A stretch of DNA of 64,000 bases from Megasphaera sp. AM44-1BH (GTDB lineage Bacteria > Bacillota > Negativicutes > Veillonellales > Megasphaeraceae): contig NZ_QSFA01000014.1 in NCBI RefSeq assembly GCF_003467125.1, positions 1-64,000 on the forward strand, read 5' to 3'. This document shows positions 32,074-41,269 of the stretch, in pieces. Below the pieces are notes generated by a model. It did not search any database and had not been told where the DNA came from. It saw only the letters and a program-made list of their open reading frames with translations. Every line of letters begins with the position of its first letter. Positions within the stretch are counted from its first letter, which is position 1. The position numbers and the translations under genes were made by a program.

Positions 32074-32400
32074 TTATGCTTCGCCGTCACACGGATCGTC
32101 GACGTAATCGACTTCCGCATAGCCAGCGCAAAGTGTGATTTGATGTTTCTTATTGCCTGGGATGACGTATGTATCGCCCTGCTGATACGTCCTGGTTGCG
32201 CCATCCATTGTCAACAGGCATTTACCGCTGACAACAATTGTCCACTGTTCCGCATGGGCATGCTCTGGGAAATGGACTTCTTTTTCCGCACTGACGAAGT
32301 AGACCGTGCCTGTAGACGTATGGTCCACGCGAACCGTCAGCCCTTCTATACCATAGTCACGTTGTGGAACATGGCGGATGATTTCTGGAAAAACAGACAT
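32074..32400 (-). CDS. cupin-domain protein
   Basis: 108 aa single cupin barrel: PEHAHAEQWTIVVSG (metal His residues and Glu/Gln) and GDTYVIPGNKKHQITL. AGGAGG precedes the ATG at 32400. Function unknown; it begins the flavoprotein gene group 136 bases after the TetR stop. Confidence 0.88.
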   Translation of the reverse strand: MSVFPEIIRHVPQRDYGIEGLTVRVDHTSTGTVYFVSAEKEVHFPEHAHAEQWTIVVSGKCLLTMDGATRTYQQGDTYVIPGNKKHQITLCAGYAEVDYVDDPCDGEA

Positions 32401-32535
32401 ATGGATAATCCTCCTGAGTAGGTTTCTTGTTTTTTTCAACTGAATTATTATAGCACGAAAGGAAGGCGGAATCCCGTTAGAAAATCGTGTGTTTCTAAAC
32501 GAACTTGTCATTTTGTGCAGAATGCCAACCTGCCA

Positions 32536-33084
32536 TTAAAGCAGACGCTTCTTTAATGGTTCTGGCATGGCGAGGACAAGTAGTTCGATAAAATTATCGA
32601 GAGGAATTTTTTGCCCACCAATAAACCAGTCCTGAATCATCTCAGAGATAGAACGCATATAGTACTTAGCCAAAAAATCGATTTCTATAGGAAGTGCATC
32701 TTCTTTACCTAAAATACGCAGGCGTTCACGCAGTAAATCGATGGCGTAGTCATTAGTCGCATAGCGGAAGGAGGTCTGCCCTGATGTGTTTTTCAACGCA
32801 TTTAGAAAAAATGACTGTTTATCCGAAAGGGTAGTGCAGAATATGCGCAACGCATCACGCCAGATGATTTTGCTGCCGAGTTGGCTGAAAGCCGGCTCAA
32901 TTTCTTTGTTATAGATAGAAGCCAGTAGTACATATTTATCCGCAAAATGATTATAAAAGGTTGTCGTTGTCATGCCGCAGTTGGTGACAATTTCTTTGAC
33001 CGAAATCTTGTCAACGGATTTCTTCCCAGCAAGTTCAATGAGGGAAGCAGCCAATAACTGCTTCGTGGTAGGCCGTTCAATCAT
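32536..33084 (-). CDS. TetR-family regulator
   Basis: 182 aa. HTH in ISVKEIVTNCGMTTTTFYNHFADKYVLLASIY (about 27-58). The C-terminal domain resembles the DhaS-like subgroup. Start at 33084 behind GGGGAGAC. It is the first gene of a same-direction series with the cupin and flavoproteins, which are likely targets. Confidence 0.88.
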   Translation of the reverse strand: MIERPTTKQLLAASLIELAGKKSVDKISVKEIVTNCGMTTTTFYNHFADKYVLLASIYNKEIEPAFSQLGSKIIWRDALRIFCTTLSDKQSFFLNALKNTSGQTSFRYATNDYAIDLLRERLRILGKEDALPIEIDFLAKYYMRSISEMIQDWFIGGQKIPLDNFIELLVLAMPEPLKKRLL

Positions 33085-33296
33085 AAAAGTCTCCCCTTCA
33101 TTCATGGATGAAATATGATTACAATCAAATATAATTTAACCTGATTCTGCAAGAAGTCTCCCGCCTCTTTAGGCGGTGAGATGAATTGCAGGTTTTTCTG
33201 AGGGCTCGATGCCATCAGAAAAGCAATGGTTTCACAAGTTGATTTGCAATATAATCAATAGTAAGAGTGAAAGGATTTGGAAAGTCAAGGCAGGTG

Positions 33297-34412
33297 ATGA
33301 TAGTGAATAAGGCATACCGATACAGAATCTATCCGACAACGGAACAGAAAATTATGTTTGCCAAGACCTTTGGGTGTGTCCGATTCATCTACAACAAGAT
33401 GCTGAGTGACCGCATTGACTATTATAAAGAAACCGGCCAAAAGCTGAATAACACGCCTGCGCAGTACAAGGAAGAATTCCCTTGGCTAAAGGAAGTAGAT
33501 AGTTTAGCCCTTTCCAATGCCCAAATGAACCTCAATAAGGCTTACGGCCACTTTTGGAATGACAGCCAGCATTTCGGCAAGCCGCGCTTCAAGTCCAAGA
33601 AGAATCGTCGTGCTTCGTATTCCACGAACAACCAGAAGGGCTCTGTCCGAATCGAGGGCCATAAGGTGAAACTGCCGAAAGTCGGCTGGGTGAAACTATG
33701 CCAGCATCGTCCCTTGCCGGAGAACAGTATCATAAAGACCGTAACCATCAGCCAGACGCCATCAGGAAAGTACTATATCAGTATGCTGGTGGAGTATGAA
33801 AACCAAATACTCCCGGTCATACCGAAGACCTTCCTTGGCTTGGATTTTGCGATGCACGGCTTGTATGTGGCTTCCGATGAGGAGGATGCTAAGTATCCCG
33901 ATTTCCTGCGAAAGGCAGAGAAGAGATTGGCTAAGGCACAGCGGAAGCTATCCCAAAAGCAGAAAGGAAGTCACAATAGAGAAAAACAAAGGCTTCGCGT
34001 AGCTATTCTCCATGAGAGAGTGCCCAATCAACGGCGGGATTTCCTGCATAAGAAGGCCCGCTACCTTGCAGACCGCTATGATGCCATTGGCATTGAGGAT
34101 ATCAGCGTCAAAGCGATGGCCAAGGGGAAAAAGGGTGGCAAGTTCAGTTTTGGCAAATCCGTAGCTGATAATGGCTGGAATATGTTCACGAACATGCTGG
34201 AATATAAGCTGGCTTGGCAAGGCAAACAGCTTATCAAGATAGACAAGTGGTATCCAAGCAGCCAGCTGTGCCATGTTTGCGGATATCAGAACCACGAAAC
34301 CAAGGACTTGTCTGTAAGGGAATGGGATTGCCCTCAATGTGGCAGTCACCATAACCGCGATAAGAACGCTGCCATAAATATTCGAGAAGAAGCCAGGCGG
34401 ATATCTGCCTGA
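33297..34412 (+). CDS. tnpB: RNA-guided nuclease TnpB
   Basis: 371 aa, apparently intact. OrfB N-terminal helix-turn (YRYRIYPTTEQKIMF), RuvC acidic residues in LGLDFAMHGLYV, GIEDISVKAM and HNRDKNAAINI, and a zinc ribbon CHVCGYQNH ... CPQCG. TnpB cuts DNA next to a target-adjacent motif using a guide RNA from the element's right end; this helps retain the element. ATG at 33297 follows AAGGCAGGTG; GTG at 33294 is possible. Confidence 0.92.
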   Translation: MIVNKAYRYRIYPTTEQKIMFAKTFGCVRFIYNKMLSDRIDYYKETGQKLNNTPAQYKEEFPWLKEVDSLALSNAQMNLNKAYGHFWNDSQHFGKPRFKSKKNRRASYSTNNQKGSVRIEGHKVKLPKVGWVKLCQHRPLPENSIIKTVTISQTPSGKYYISMLVEYENQILPVIPKTFLGLDFAMHGLYVASDEEDAKYPDFLRKAEKRLAKAQRKLSQKQKGSHNREKQRLRVAILHERVPNQRRDFLHKKARYLADRYDAIGIEDISVKAMAKGKKGGKFSFGKSVADNGWNMFTNMLEYKLAWQGKQLIKIDKWYPSSQLCHVCGYQNHETKDLSVREWDCPQCGSHHNRDKNAAINIREEARRISA

Positions 34413-34552
34413 CGTAATCCATAACATACCGTGGGGCGCACGGGAATCTACGCCTGTGGAGAGAGTGTAAGCCGCCGCAACTCTTTGGAGTCCGTGGCGC
34501 TGTTCTCGTTGAAGCAGGAAGCTCCCGCCTCTATAGGCGGGAGTACGTTCAC
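34413..34552 (+). ncRNA. predicted omega-RNA (reRNA) of TnpB
   Basis: The region after the tnpB stop to the right end contains the terminal hairpin (34522-34541). In this family it serves as guide scaffold, with the guide being the sequence just outside the end, here 34553-34572, which reads right up to the next IS. Confidence 0.55.
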
Positions 34553-34572
34553 AACAGTGGTTCTTTTCCTAT

Positions 34573-35852
34573 ACTCAAACTTCCCACATCTCAAATGCTA
34601 GTCAACTATGATTTATAAAAGATTTTTGAAGCAAAAAAAAGCGTAAAGCCTATCCTTGTCGAAAATAGATATAGGCAACACTACTCGAAAGGAGCTTTAC
34701 ACTATGTCTATTTTATCATCAAATCGCCTCAATGAAAACCAGATTTCTTATTCTATTTCTAACTTTCTTTTAAATTTTCAGGTAATCCGCTTATTTCGTG
34801 CCTGTGGTGGCGATAAAGCCAAAGGAATTTCCGTTGAATGTCTTTTTGCCTACATTCTCAGCAATGTCTTTTGTGCTTCCAGTTTCTATATGCAGCAACG
34901 AGATTCCAAATGGCAGAAACGTTTCTCCAAGAATACGTATCAAGAAACCTTCCTTCGACCATCGGACACTCTCGCACAAGCGACAGGAGATGGCCAAGGA
35001 AAAAGGGACTACGGTCATGATTCGCCTACTTAAGGAAGCACTTGGTGAAGGGATTTCTGCCAAGTATGTCCTCTTCGACATCTGGTTCTCTAACCCGAGG
35101 CGGCTACTCGATATCCTGGTTCTTAAACTCCATGCCATTGCTATGATCAAGCGGAGTGCTAAGTGTTATTACGAATTTGAGGGAAAGCGCATGACGGTCA
35201 AGCAGCTTTTTGCAGCCTGCAAGAAGCGCCGCGGCCGTTCCAAATACCTGCTGTCCGTCCCCGTGAAACTTCATGTGAAGCAAGAAGACGTCAGCGAAGA
35301 AACAGCGATGGCCAAAATTGTTTGTGTGCGTAACCGGCCTAACCGCAAGGACTGGATTGCCCTCATCAGCACCGATGTGAACCTTAGCGAAGAAGAAATC
35401 ATTCGTCTTTATAGGCGACGGTGGGATATTGAAGTGTTTTTCAAGACTTGCAAGAGTTACCTGCACCTGCGCAGTTACCATGGCCTCTCTTATGACGTGC
35501 TGACTGCGCATGTGGCTTTTGTTTTCACACGCTGCATGCTGCTTTCAGTGGCGAAAAGGAACGACGAAGATATGCGCACTCTGGGTGAGCTTTTCTATAT
35601 GATGGTTGAAGAGATGACTGATGTGATCTTCCATAAATCGATGCTGATTTTACAGGAAGCCATGCGAGCCAACGTCAAAACTATCTTTCATGCTACAGAG
35701 AAACAAATCCAAGCCGTTCTTGCAGACTTCGTGAACCGGCTCCCGCAATATATGCGTGATGCCCTGCAAGTGTCTGCGGTGTGAATATATTTTCTACCAA
35801 ATGGCTTGCAAACAAGGGCAATGACTGTGTTTTTCATGTGGGAAGTTTGAGT
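34573..35852 (+). mobile_element. IS4-like insertion sequence, internally deleted
   Basis: Terminal inverted repeats ACTCAAACTTCCCACAT at 34573-34589 and its exact complement at 35836-35852. The enclosed transposase gene is broken. The left end is only 20 bp from the end of the TnpB element. A clear target duplication is not seen. Confidence 0.85.
34704..35784 (+). pseudogene. IS4-family transposase, frameshifted with internal deletion
   Basis: The N-terminal 100 residues (LLNFQVIRLFRACGGDKAKG ... SKWQKRFSKN) are fused out of frame to the second half starting at HKRQEMAKEKGTTVM. YVLFDIWFSNPRRL holds the second catalytic Asp and LYRRRWDIEVFFKTCKSYL the Glu region, but the segment with the first Asp is missing. 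It cannot be functional. Confidence 0.85.
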
Positions 35853-35948
35853 TATTTACTAGCAGAAAAATAGATTACCAGGATAAATATAATTTTAATG
35901 TTTATATTTATCGGGATTTCCGTCTTTCAATAATCCGGAGGGATTAAG

Positions 35949-36479
35949 ATGATTACATTTATAAGTGATGCCTTATTTATCTTATATATTTTTGCTTTTT
36001 TTGTGGTGGCAATTTCCTTTTATAAATACGTCCGGACAAAGAAAGGAAGAAGAAAAAATATAGCAATTATACTAATAGGAGTTGTATATTTAATGTTCTA
36101 TTCTTATGACTCCATACTAGTAGAACCGATTCAATGTAATCGTATAGCAGTATCAGATGCAGAAGGATTATCAGAAAAAGAAATTGTCAATAAAATATTA
36201 ATTCACGAATTTGACCATTATAAATCCGAAAGATTGTTCACTAAAAATAAAATTTTTGATTATACAATTAATAGAATTGACGGACCAATAAAAATCAGGG
36301 ACAGTGATGGAATGGATAAGAATTATTATGATATATCATATTCAGTGAAAACCATAGATCCAGCATGGATTGCCGGTAATGGAAAAAATGAAGGCTTATG
36401 GGTAAATAACAAATCGGGATTTTTCGTTTTAATTAAAAATGATAATCAGTACATTTTAAAACATGTTGGAGGCTTATAA
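35949..36479 (+). CDS. AT-rich orphan membrane protein
   Basis: 176 aa, not recognised. Two N-terminal membrane segments (about 5-25 and 37-55) are followed by a soluble domain of about 115 residues with HEFDHYKSERLF. Base composition is far more AT-rich than the neighbours, suggesting recent transfer. CGGAGGG 7 bases upstream of the ATG supports expression. It sits between an IS and a group II intron relic. Confidence 0.65.
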   Translation: MITFISDALFILYIFAFFVVAISFYKYVRTKKGRRKNIAIILIGVVYLMFYSYDSILVEPIQCNRIAVSDAEGLSEKEIVNKILIHEFDHYKSERLFTKNKIFDYTINRIDGPIKIRDSDGMDKNYYDISYSVKTIDPAWIAGNGKNEGLWVNNKSGFFVLIKNDNQYILKHVGGL

Positions 36480-36555
36480 TTATATACGTGCACAAATTAT
36501 TGGATTGTTTTTTCGCCCAGAAATGCAATAATACTTCTATCTTTAGTAGCTTTAT

Positions 36556-37020
36556 TTTAAATCGAGTAGGAGTCGGGCAGTGGCCCGCCGACCTCTCACA
36601 CCACCGTGCGTACCGTTCGGTACACGGCGGTTCTCTAGTTTTCACAGATTTGCTCATAATAGCTCGTCAAGGTGATATATCCTTGCCGGGCTATTTCTTT
36701 GTTTGGCAGGATGGAGTTCAGCATGAGTGCCGCTCTCCATGGTCCTTTCCGGCAGTTGGCTAGTTCGTGTACCTTCCAGTCCGGCACGTTGTATTGCCGT
36801 ATCATCCGGTATCGCGTCTTTACCTTCTTCCACTGTTTCTTCCGTGTAGCTATAGGACTTCATCCTGTTTGGCGGCCTTATCCCCATGACTAGCCTTATG
36901 TGATTTCTGTTCGTCAGACCAGAGATTTGCCTCGACCTTCCTCCAGATTCCATCTCACGATGGACACCCTTGGTTCTGGCTATGGCCTTCCCGCTACCGG
37001 GCGGCCTAGGGGCTTTCACC
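36556..37020 (-). mobile_element. collapsed group II intron
   Basis: Minus strand: a domain I segment (AAGGGTGTCC, GGAAGGTCGAGGCAAA and CACATAAGGCTAG, about 36890-36985) is joined almost directly to the maturase C-terminus (HELANCRKGPWRAALMLN, KEIARQGYITLTSYYEQI, about 36655-36790), followed by a domain V/VI-like 3' end with CCGTGTACCGAACGGTACG (about 36560-36645). Most of the reverse transcriptase is deleted. Not expected to be mobile alone. Confidence 0.7.
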
Positions 37021-37058
37021 CATTAGAGTGCGCCCATGCCGGGCGCACCAAAAAAGAA

Positions 37059-37098
37059 AAAGGTCCACAATCGCTTTGACTGTGAACCTCCTTTTTAT
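37059..37098 (-). terminator. probable terminator of the AAA-ATPase gene
   Basis: An imperfect hairpin (AAAAAGGTCCACA with TGTGAACCTCCTTTTT) lies 15 bases past the stop codon. Confidence 0.5.
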
Positions 37099-37112
37099 GC
37101 AATGAGCTATGA

Positions 37113-38822
37113 CTAAATCTCACAACGATTCCCTTCAGAGACGTCCCCTGCTCTGACTACGGCAACTTTCTTTTTATAAAACGCAATACCATATTTCCAT
37201 ACATTATGGATTCCCCTCGTTTGAAACTCTGTGATGTATTCCTGGGTTTCAATTTGTCGTAAGGCTTCATTGGCTTTTTCCTGTAATTCAACTTCATTAA
37301 CAGCTACTTTGAATTCCATAATAACGCCAACATCGTCCTTATCTTTAGGGAAAATTGCCAAATCAAAACGTCCGTAACCGCTTTCCCGATTTGATACTAC
37401 GTTATAATCCTTCTCTAGAAATAGAGCGGTCATCCCCAACATGAAGCCATGATAAAAACTTTCTTTATTAGCCGTATCATAGACACTGACAATGGCTTTC
37501 AACAGCTGTTGCAACTGAAGGGCAAAGTTTTCAGCCTCCCCTTCGATGAGATAATCAAATAGATCATCAAATGTGTTCTTCGTCACATTTTCCCCTAAGG
37601 AATTCAGGATTTCTGTGCTGTATAGTTTGCGGATTTCTTCATTAGGTATCCTTAATGCATAACGGTCATCGCTAAGGGACAAAACTTTTTCGACAGTCAG
37701 ATATCCTGTCGTCAATAAGAGATTGAAAAGAGCTCCCGGATCCCGGTCTATTTCAGAATAGATGAGGCTATCATCTAAGGTGACGCGAACAGCTTTGCCA
37801 TGCAACAGATTTTGTATCATCTGAACCCGTAACTCATCCGTATGAGAAAGGAGATGTCGTAAAATGCTGTTCCCCGATGTCCGGCCCCAATAAGGTCTGG
37901 CTTGGCAATCATTGGCCACATAATTGATGACTGACCAAGGATTGTAAATTTCTGCGTGGCCGATGTGATAGCCATCATACCATTTTTTTAGTTCTGAAAT
38001 CTTTTCCCCATGATGTGCGGTTTCTAAGAGTTCTTGTATTTCTGCCTCCGTAAATCCGAAGACCCCGGCATACTGATTGCGCAAAACAGAACAGACATCC
38101 AAATTATTCAGACCACTGAAAATGCTTTCTTTAGAGATGCGGGTAATGTCCGTCAGGACAGCAAATTCCAAGGTATCGTTTGTTTTCAAGGCGCTGCTTA
38201 AAAACTGACGCATGAAACCGATACAGCCGGTATAATATCCACTTTCCCAAGCCTGTTGAATCGGCGCATCGTATTCATCGATAAGGAGAATAACTTTTCG
38301 GCCATAGTAAGTCTGCATCATAGCCATCAAATTAGTCAAAGATAAGGCCAATTCATCTTCTGTCGCTTGTCCTTGGACGACGTGATCAAAAAGACGGGCC
38401 TGGACATCATTGATATCTGCCCTCTCACGGATGTAGCGATATCTATCATAGACTTGCGCTAAAAACAGCCGTATAAAGGAAAGCATTCGTTCCCAGGTCA
38501 GCCAAGACGGATTCTGGATATCTTTGAGTGTAAGGAAAATGACAGGATACTGACCACGCTGAGCCATATATTCAGGCCCGGCTTGTTCAATAGCCAGATG
38601 ATCGAATAAATGACGGCTCTGGCTTTCTTTTTCAATAGAAAAGAAATATTCCAGCATACTCATTGTCAACGTCTTGCCAAAGCGGCGCGGCCGCGTAATC
38701 AAAGTGACTTCCCGGGGGCTATCGATGAGTTGGCGAATAAACGCCGTTTTATCGACAAAATAGAACTCCTTATTGCGGATTTTCCCAAAGTCATCTATTC
38801 CTATAGGCATTTTGCAATTCAT
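37113..38822 (-). CDS. AAA-ATPase-like protein with PD-(D/E)XK nuclease domain
   Basis: 569 aa. The N-terminal AAA-ATPase-like region has YFVDKTAFIRQLID, Walker A TRPRRFGKTLTMS (about 47-59) and Walker B VILLIDEYDAPIQ (about 190). The C-terminal DUF1703-type domain has GYGRFDLAIFPKD ... VIMEFKV, the D-(E)XK pattern of restriction-like nucleases. These proteins are abundant multicopy genes in anaerobes with unknown role, possibly defence-related or selfish. ATG at 38822 follows AATAGGTGA. Flanked on both sides by group II intron pieces. Confidence 0.9.
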   Translation of the reverse strand: MNCKMPIGIDDFGKIRNKEFYFVDKTAFIRQLIDSPREVTLITRPRRFGKTLTMSMLEYFFSIEKESQSRHLFDHLAIEQAGPEYMAQRGQYPVIFLTLKDIQNPSWLTWERMLSFIRLFLAQVYDRYRYIRERADINDVQARLFDHVVQGQATEDELALSLTNLMAMMQTYYGRKVILLIDEYDAPIQQAWESGYYTGCIGFMRQFLSSALKTNDTLEFAVLTDITRISKESIFSGLNNLDVCSVLRNQYAGVFGFTEAEIQELLETAHHGEKISELKKWYDGYHIGHAEIYNPWSVINYVANDCQARPYWGRTSGNSILRHLLSHTDELRVQMIQNLLHGKAVRVTLDDSLIYSEIDRDPGALFNLLLTTGYLTVEKVLSLSDDRYALRIPNEEIRKLYSTEILNSLGENVTKNTFDDLFDYLIEGEAENFALQLQQLLKAIVSVYDTANKESFYHGFMLGMTALFLEKDYNVVSNRESGYGRFDLAIFPKDKDDVGVIMEFKVAVNEVELQEKANEALRQIETQEYITEFQTRGIHNVWKYGIAFYKKKVAVVRAGDVSEGNRCEI

Positions 38823-38829
38823 TTTTATC

Positions 38830-39149
38830 ACCTATTTTCTTGTAAAAAGCCTGTCATTATACATACACAGGCCGTGTTTTTGCGGTCCTCAGGACTGCGG
38901 TAAACGGCGGCCTGCCACTTGCGGTCTGCGTTCAATTTCATCGTCCCTTATTTTTCCAAGATGTTTTTCATATTTTTGTAGAAGCGGTCGATGAGGCGGT
39001 TATAGACGGACGACGGTTTGTAGAAGCTGTGGAGCTTACCCGTTTTCGTATCGAACCATTAGCCACTAAAATTAGCGTAACAGGTTTACCAAAAAAAGGC
39101 AAGCAAAAAGGACTTGTCGCAATGGCAAGCCCTTTTTGTGGTGAACCCA
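38830..39149. other. intergenic stretch with gene scraps
   Basis: No intact gene. The plus strand reads a short open segment (DVFHIFVEAVDEAVIDGRRF, then RFRIEPLATKISVTGLPKKG) of unknown origin at about 38955-39115. A weak hairpin AAAAGGACTTG/CAAGCCCTTTT is near 39107-39138. Confidence 0.3.
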
Positions 39150-39245
39150 TGCCAGGTGGCGCACCTCATGATAGTTCAGCAAGGTGATGTATCCTTGCCG
39201 GGCTATTTTTTTATTTGTCAGAATGAAGTTCAGCATGAGTGCGGC
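39150..39245 (-). pseudogene. second group II intron maturase scrap
   Basis: Reads AALMLNFILTNKKIARQGYI and LLNYHEVRHL, homologous to the maturase C-terminus at 36655-36790. It has no surrounding intron domains. Confidence 0.6.
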
Positions 39246-39383
39246 TTATTATCGAATTATGTTATAAAACCAACATACTTGTCTCACCTGCTATGCTATA
39301 CTCATTCCAGAAAGACGAAGAAAACAATAAAAAACGCCTGTAATGACTGTATCATGAACAGGCAGCAGAAAGGGGCAGACAAT

Positions 39384-40064
39384 ATGAAAAATCTGGAATG
39401 GAAAGATAAAGTAGCAAGTTTCAAAAAAGTTGACGTACGGGGCATTGCTGGTAATTTCCTTGACGGGCTGAAAAAACAGGCCGCCAAACTTCCCGTCGGC
39501 GAAGGGATGGAAGTCATCCAAAGCTTTGAACCAATCCCTCTCTATGAAATCATGGAAATGCTGGGATATGTTCATTATACAGAAAAAACAGCGGAACATG
39601 AATATCACGCTTATTTCTACCGGACCGAGGAAAAAGGGAACGTGGAAGATGCGCCAGAACGGCCGGCAGTCATCACGAACTATCCCATGATTGATGAAAA
39701 GCTGGGCGAGCTGGCTGTAGAATTTTGGGATATGACCTGGAAAAGCGAAAAACGATATCTCGATTATAACATCCGGCTTCTTCTTTCTCTGGCCAATGCC
39801 GTCGGTGCCGGGAGAATGCGGCAGGCTATGCGGGAACTGTTGAAAGCCTATGCCAACGGGCTGGACTCCAGAGCCCTGGACGACGTATTTGAACAACTGG
39901 CCTGGAATATGGGCATCGGCTTCTTCAGCTCTGAAATCGCTCCGTCCCCGTTGTTTCATGCGTATAAGCTGATCAAGCAAATGGAAAAACAGGGAAAAGA
40001 AAGAGACGAAATCAACCAGATGTTAAGAGAAAAATTTTCAGATAAAAAAGGCGTATGCAAGTAA
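39384..40064 (+). CDS. DUF2249 domain protein with helical C-terminal domain
   Basis: 226 aa. Residues 12-75 (VDVRGIAGNFLDGLKKQAAK, FEPIPLYEIMEMLGYVHYTE) match DUF2249, a TusA-like fold often encoded with hemerythrins, nitric oxide reductases and repair-of-iron-centre proteins. The C-terminal 110 residues are helical and not recognised. AAAGGGGC precedes the ATG. A RIC/hemerythrin gene is 2 kb away, which supports a nitrosative-stress or iron-sulfur link. Confidence 0.75.
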   Translation: MKNLEWKDKVASFKKVDVRGIAGNFLDGLKKQAAKLPVGEGMEVIQSFEPIPLYEIMEMLGYVHYTEKTAEHEYHAYFYRTEEKGNVEDAPERPAVITNYPMIDEKLGELAVEFWDMTWKSEKRYLDYNIRLLLSLANAVGAGRMRQAMRELLKAYANGLDSRALDDVFEQLAWNMGIGFFSSEIAPSPLFHAYKLIKQMEKQGKERDEINQMLREKFSDKKGVCK

Positions 40065-40068
40065 AACA

Positions 40069-40107
40069 GGTACCCTCTTTACCGGACATCCCGTAAGGAG
40101 GGTATTT
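40069..40107 (+). terminator. terminator after the DUF2249 gene
   Basis: TACCCTC and GAGGGTA arms, with TTTAC/GTAAG extending the stem, followed by TTTTC. Confidence 0.7.
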
Positions 40108-40195
40108 TCATGGGCTATACCTATGAATCGGGAATACAGTCTCCCATATCCGGCATCATAAAGAAAGAGTTCCCTATTTCGCAGTATGATTCTTT

Positions 40196-40340
40196 GACTT
40201 CATTGAGCGTCCCTCTTGTTTTTATTACCAATTTTGTTATTTTCTTCTTTTATCTGCAATCTTGTACTGACTAAGATTGAAGAAGATATGAAGCTGGATG
40301 AAGACCGGATTCTTCGGGCTCGTGCATTAATGGAAAACGG
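40196..40340 (+). pseudogene. decayed copy of the relB-like antitoxin
   Basis: Near-identical to the promoter and second half of the antitoxin gene at 45320-45590 but with about 120 bp deleted between TTTGTTAT and TTCTTCTTTTAT, plus a stop. No toxin follows. Confidence 0.75.
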
Positions 40341-40545
40341 ACTCAAAATAGAACTCTGGATAATAATAAGGCCCCTTCCACCTCGCGGGGACGGCTTCCT
40401 ACGTCGCAAACCGACTTTTTCTACAAATATCAAACGTCAAACTATCTTTTCCCTGCTAACCACTAGCCACTGACCAACAGCCTTTCCTGCGAACCGCGGC
40501 CCTTCCCTTTCTTCAAATTGTCTCTTTCTGCAAACTATCTTTTCC

Positions 40546-40675
40546 CGCGCGGGCCAGTTCCCGGGACCGGGCTTGAGCGGGGGAGTCTCCAAACTCCCCG
40601 CTCTTCCCGTCTGGGACTGGCTGCCAATTTTGAGGGTGATACTGTCCATATCTATATATATACCAATGTGGACAG
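40546..40675. repeat. GC-rich palindromic repeat with variable hairpin, copy 1
   Basis: A 93-bp unit (40546-40638) that can fold into one long imperfect hairpin (GAGCGGGGGAG with CTCCCCGCTC at its core, CCAGTTCCC with GGGACTGG at its base). It is followed by CTGTCCA (40642-40648) and TGGACAG (40669-40675) around an AT-rich core. Confidence 0.8.
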
Positions 40676-40843
40676 GTGTTTTGGGCAGGTGTTTATTACA
40701 TTTAGATTTATCATTTTCCTAACTATAGCTTCAACGTAGCCAGCTATCTCTTCGATTAACGACCAAAGGGCCCGGACTACGGATTTTCATCATCTGAGTC
40801 CGAGGATGTAGCACGTCGAACCGGCCTGCGAACTGGTATCTGC

Positions 40844-41029
40844 TTACTGCTTGCGACTATTCTTCCCAGCCTGCTGCCTTTCCTCTTTCGACGAACGACC
40901 ATCGGCCTTTTCAATACGTACAACGGCGTACAGAAATCTGCCTCTACGGTAAACGAGCGCAGCCACGGGCAACCTCATGCTGCATATCCGATCGAGCTGC
41001 TGCTGTAACGTCTGGTCATCTGATTCCAC
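40844..41029 (-). CDS. doubtful 61-aa ORF
   Basis: Starts MESDDQTLQQQLDRICSM and ends in a charged tail. Composition looks protein-like, but there is no homologue that I recognise, no clear ribosome site, and it lies in a repeat-rich, gene-poor stretch. Confidence 0.2.
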   Translation of the reverse strand: MESDDQTLQQQLDRICSMRLPVAALVYRRGRFLYAVVRIEKADGRSSKEERQQAGKNSRKQ

Positions 41030-41052
41030 CGTGTAAACATATTCATTTCAGT

Positions 41053-41140
41053 CGGTTCAAAGCACCGTGTAGCATGGTCATCCTTACGAAGAATACCGGT
41101 TTGAAGAACCGTGTAGCATGGCGTCCCTGTGAAGGGAAGC
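41053..41140. repeat. diverged tandem repeat of about 44 bp
   Basis: Two successive units, each containing ACCGTGTAGCATGG (41067-41080 and about 41110-41124) preceded by CGGTT(C/T)(A/G)AAG. A separate phrase CTGAGTCCGAGGATGTAGCAC occurs once near 40795 and again near 41192. Confidence 0.6.
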
Positions 41141-41269
41141 TGTCAGCTCTGCTGACTGAAGGGTCCTTACATCGTCTGAGTTCCAGTATCTGAGTCCGAG
41201 GATGTAGCACATCAAACCGGCTTCGTCAAACATCAAACTTCAAACTCCAAACTACAAACTATCCCTTCT

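Larger units (their letters stand above)
33140..34552 (+). mobile_element. IS200/IS605-type element carrying only tnpB
   Basis: Both ends carry the subterminal hairpin of this group: CTCCCGCCTCTTTAGGCGG near 33158-33177 and CTCCCGCCTCTATAGGCGGG near 34522-34541. The left flank TTTAA(C) and the right end TTCAC fit the cleavage sites of the family. There is no tnpA, so transposition would need help in trans. Confidence 0.75.
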
